Of a stretch of 7,219 nt of DNA, positions 5,917 to 7,219 are shown piece after piece. Positions within the stretch are counted from its first letter, which is position 1; every line of letters starts with the position of its first letter. The notes beneath the pieces were generated by a model. The model was not told the DNA's origin, searched no databases, and worked only from the letters and a program-made list of their open reading frames with translations. The translations under genes were made by a program, and so were the position numbers. Origin of the DNA: Pseudomonadota bacterium (lineage in GTDB: Bacteria > Pseudomonadota > Alphaproteobacteria > Caulobacterales > Caulobacteraceae); contig JAEYTA010000002.1 of the NCBI GenBank assembly GCA_023434265.1, forward strand, positions 1 to 7,219, read 5' to 3'.

Positions 5917-6612
5917 TCATTTGGCCAATTCGAGAATCTCCAGCTTGGAGTCGACCCGCGGCCACGGGATCACCAGACGCCAGCGCTCGGGTCCGATGCG
6001 CTCGAGGACGCCGATCTGGTCGCGCTCGGGCATCTGGCCGTAGGTCGGCCAGCCGGTCTCGTCCATGCCCCAAGCCTGGGCGCCGATGAAGACCAGACGC
6101 CGCTCGCTGTCGGGGTAGAGCAGGCCGCGCGTGCGCTGTGATCCGGTCGTCTTGGTCAGGATCAGGTCGCCGCCAGAGGTCAATTCGACGGTGCAGCGGA
6201 ACCACGGATACGCCAGGTAGCCCAGGCCGCCCGGAGAGTTGGAGCCCAGCTTGATGGCCCGGCAACGGTAGCTCCCGGGCGGCGGCTGCAGCTGGCTCGC
6301 GAGCCCGGCGTTGGGATCGACCAGCGGCCCCAACGCCTCGACCTCGTCGGCGAATCCCTTGTCCTCGGCCTCGGCCCGCGCCAGCCGCCAGGCCTGGTCG
6401 AGCCGGCCCAGCCGCGAGGCGTCCTCGGTCGAGGCGACCTCCCGCCAGTCGGCCAGTCCGCCTTGCTCCCCATCCGCGGCTCCGTCGTCCGGCGCCGGAG
6501 GCGGCGTCGCGGGCGCCTCGGCGACCGGTGCGGCGGGTTCGGCGGGGCTCGCGGGCCGTTCCCCACAGGCGGCGATCAGGGCGAGGGCGGCAAGGGCGGT
6601 CAGGTTCCGCAT
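5917..6612 (-). CDS. DUF4893 domain lipoprotein
   Basis: A 231-residue envelope lipoprotein of unknown function. The N-terminus MRNLTALAALALIAACGE has a lipobox (LIAAC) with lipid-attachment Cys16. A linker of about 35 residues rich in Ala, Pro and Glu follows (17-53). The DUF4893 domain runs from about DWR (55-57) to the end. Its conserved points include DQAWRLA, SYRCRAIKLGS (114-124), YPWFRC (135-140), TGSQRTRGLLYPDSERRLVF, YGQMPERDQIGVLERIG and WRLVIPWP. Cys117 and Cys140 have counterparts in the neighbouring paralogue and may form a disulfide. GGAG lies 7 bases before the ATG. The upstream DUF4893 gene ends 51 bases away and the SPFH-like gene begins 70 bases downstream, indicating co-transcription. 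DUF4893 assignment is from recognition of the family pattern. Confidence 0.85.
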   Translation of the reverse strand: MRNLTALAALALIAACGERPASPAEPAAPVAEAPATPPPAPDDGAADGEQGGLADWREVASTEDASRLGRLDQAWRLARAEAEDKGFADEVEALGPLVDPNAGLASQLQPPPGSYRCRAIKLGSNSPGGLGYLAYPWFRCTVELTSGGDLILTKTTGSQRTRGLLYPDSERRLVFIGAQAWGMDETGWPTYGQMPERDQIGVLERIGPERWRLVIPWPRVDSKLEILELAK

Positions 6613-6663
6613 CGGCAGGCTCCGGCTGGCTGAGCCTCCGGAACGGCTGGCGCCGCGCCGGGT

Positions 6664-7219
6664 TCAGGCGGGAACGAGTTCGATCAGGTCGAGGTTGGAT
6701 TCGTTCTGCGGCCAAGGGATCACCAGCCGCCACCGGCGCTCGCCGATCCGCTCCAGCACGGCGATCAGGTCGCGGTCGGGTCGCTGGCCATAGGAGTTGG
6801 CGGCCGGCTCCGAGGCCAGGGCCATGGAGCCGAGCAGGATCATGTGGCGATCGTCCTCGGGGAACAGCAGCCCGGCGGGACGCTGGCTGCCGGTCAGCTT
6901 GACGAACTTCAGGCCATTCGGGGTCTGCTCGATGCGGCAGGCGAACCAGCCGTAGACGACATAGCCCAGACCCTGCTCGCCGCCCTGGGAGCCGAGCTTG
7001 ACGGTGCGACAGCGGTAGTCGCCGGCCGGCGGCTCGACGGACGGTCGCTGGGCGTCCGGATCGATCAGTTCGCCAAGCCCGCGCAGGTCGCCCGAGCCGC
7101 GCTGGCGGCGCGCCTGCTCCAGCGCCAGGCGCCAGGCGGCGTCGATCCGTTCGTAGCGGTCGCGATCGAACGCGGTCACGACGCCGCGCCAGTCGCGCAG
7201 CACCGGGCCGCCGCCGGGA
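6664..7219 (-). CDS. DUF4893 domain protein, partial (5' end outside window)
   Basis: A paralogue of the adjacent lipoprotein. The frame stays open to the right edge, so the true start, and probably a signal peptide or lipobox, lies outside; a GTG at 7203 is internal because DWRGVV follows only four codons later and a Gly-Pro-rich linker precedes it. The domain carries DAAWRLALEQ, GDYRCRTVKLGS, YGWFACR, LTGSQRPAGLLFP, YGQRPDRDLIAVLERIG, WRLVIPWPQNES and ends LIELVPA. Its two cysteines lie 24 residues apart, against 23 in the neighbour, at equivalent positions. It is upstream in the same probable transcription unit, with a 51-base gap. Function unknown. Confidence 0.85.
   Translation of the reverse strand, partial: PGGGPVLRDWRGVVTAFDRDRYERIDAAWRLALEQARRQRGSGDLRGLGELIDPDAQRPSVEPPAGDYRCRTVKLGSQGGEQGLGYVVYGWFACRIEQTPNGLKFVKLTGSQRPAGLLFPEDDRHMILLGSMALASEPAANSYGQRPDRDLIAVLERIGERRWRLVIPWPQNESNLDLIELVPA

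Noticed and set aside
5903..6733. A 276-codon minus-strand frame over the DUF4893 genes
   Set aside because: Out-of-frame shadow spanning the end of one DUF4893 gene and the whole of the next; composition is Arg/Pro/Gly-rich.

Overview
The window is uniformly GC-rich, with dense genes and strong G/C preference at third codon positions. The gene content is an outer-membrane TonB-dependent receptor with an EVEVTAR motif, a DUF4893 lipoprotein pair, a DUF6766 membrane protein, and a ClpB whose N-terminus resembles alphaproteobacterial ClpB. Together these suggest a Gram-negative alphaproteobacterium, most likely Caulobacterales (Brevundimonas/Phenylobacterium-like). That placement is inferred from protein character and composition, not from a database search. 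I see no tRNA, rRNA, CRISPR array, insertion sequence or phage gene.

Layout from left to right. (1) The 5' part of clpB on the minus strand, running off the left edge, with a plausible RpoH-type promoter and a GTG start favoured by Shine-Dalgarno spacing. (2) A complete 758-residue TonB-dependent receptor on the minus strand. It has an unusual 263-base leader holding a perfect 16-bp repeat that reads twice as Met-Lys-Lys-Lys-stop, followed by a hairpin. (3) A small two-helix DUF6766 membrane protein on the minus strand. (4) A divergently transcribed plus-strand serine hydrolase of the beta-lactamase/penicillin-binding-protein fold, exported and carrying a C-terminal DUF3471-like domain. (5) A convergent minus-strand cluster that enters from the right edge: a partial DUF4893 protein, a second DUF4893 lipoprotein, and a 133-residue membrane-anchored coiled-coil protein that looks like an SPFH/prohibitin protein with its central domain missing.

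Most of the encoded proteins act at or outside the inner membrane: receptor, exported hydrolase, lipoprotein and two membrane-anchored small proteins. The three rightmost minus-strand genes are spaced 51 and 70 bases apart and probably form one transcription unit. No shared pathway can be read from the window, and I do not see a clear defence, mobile or biosynthetic system. The parts most worth a second look are the receptor leader, the stripped-down SPFH-like protein and the tandem DUF4893 pair.
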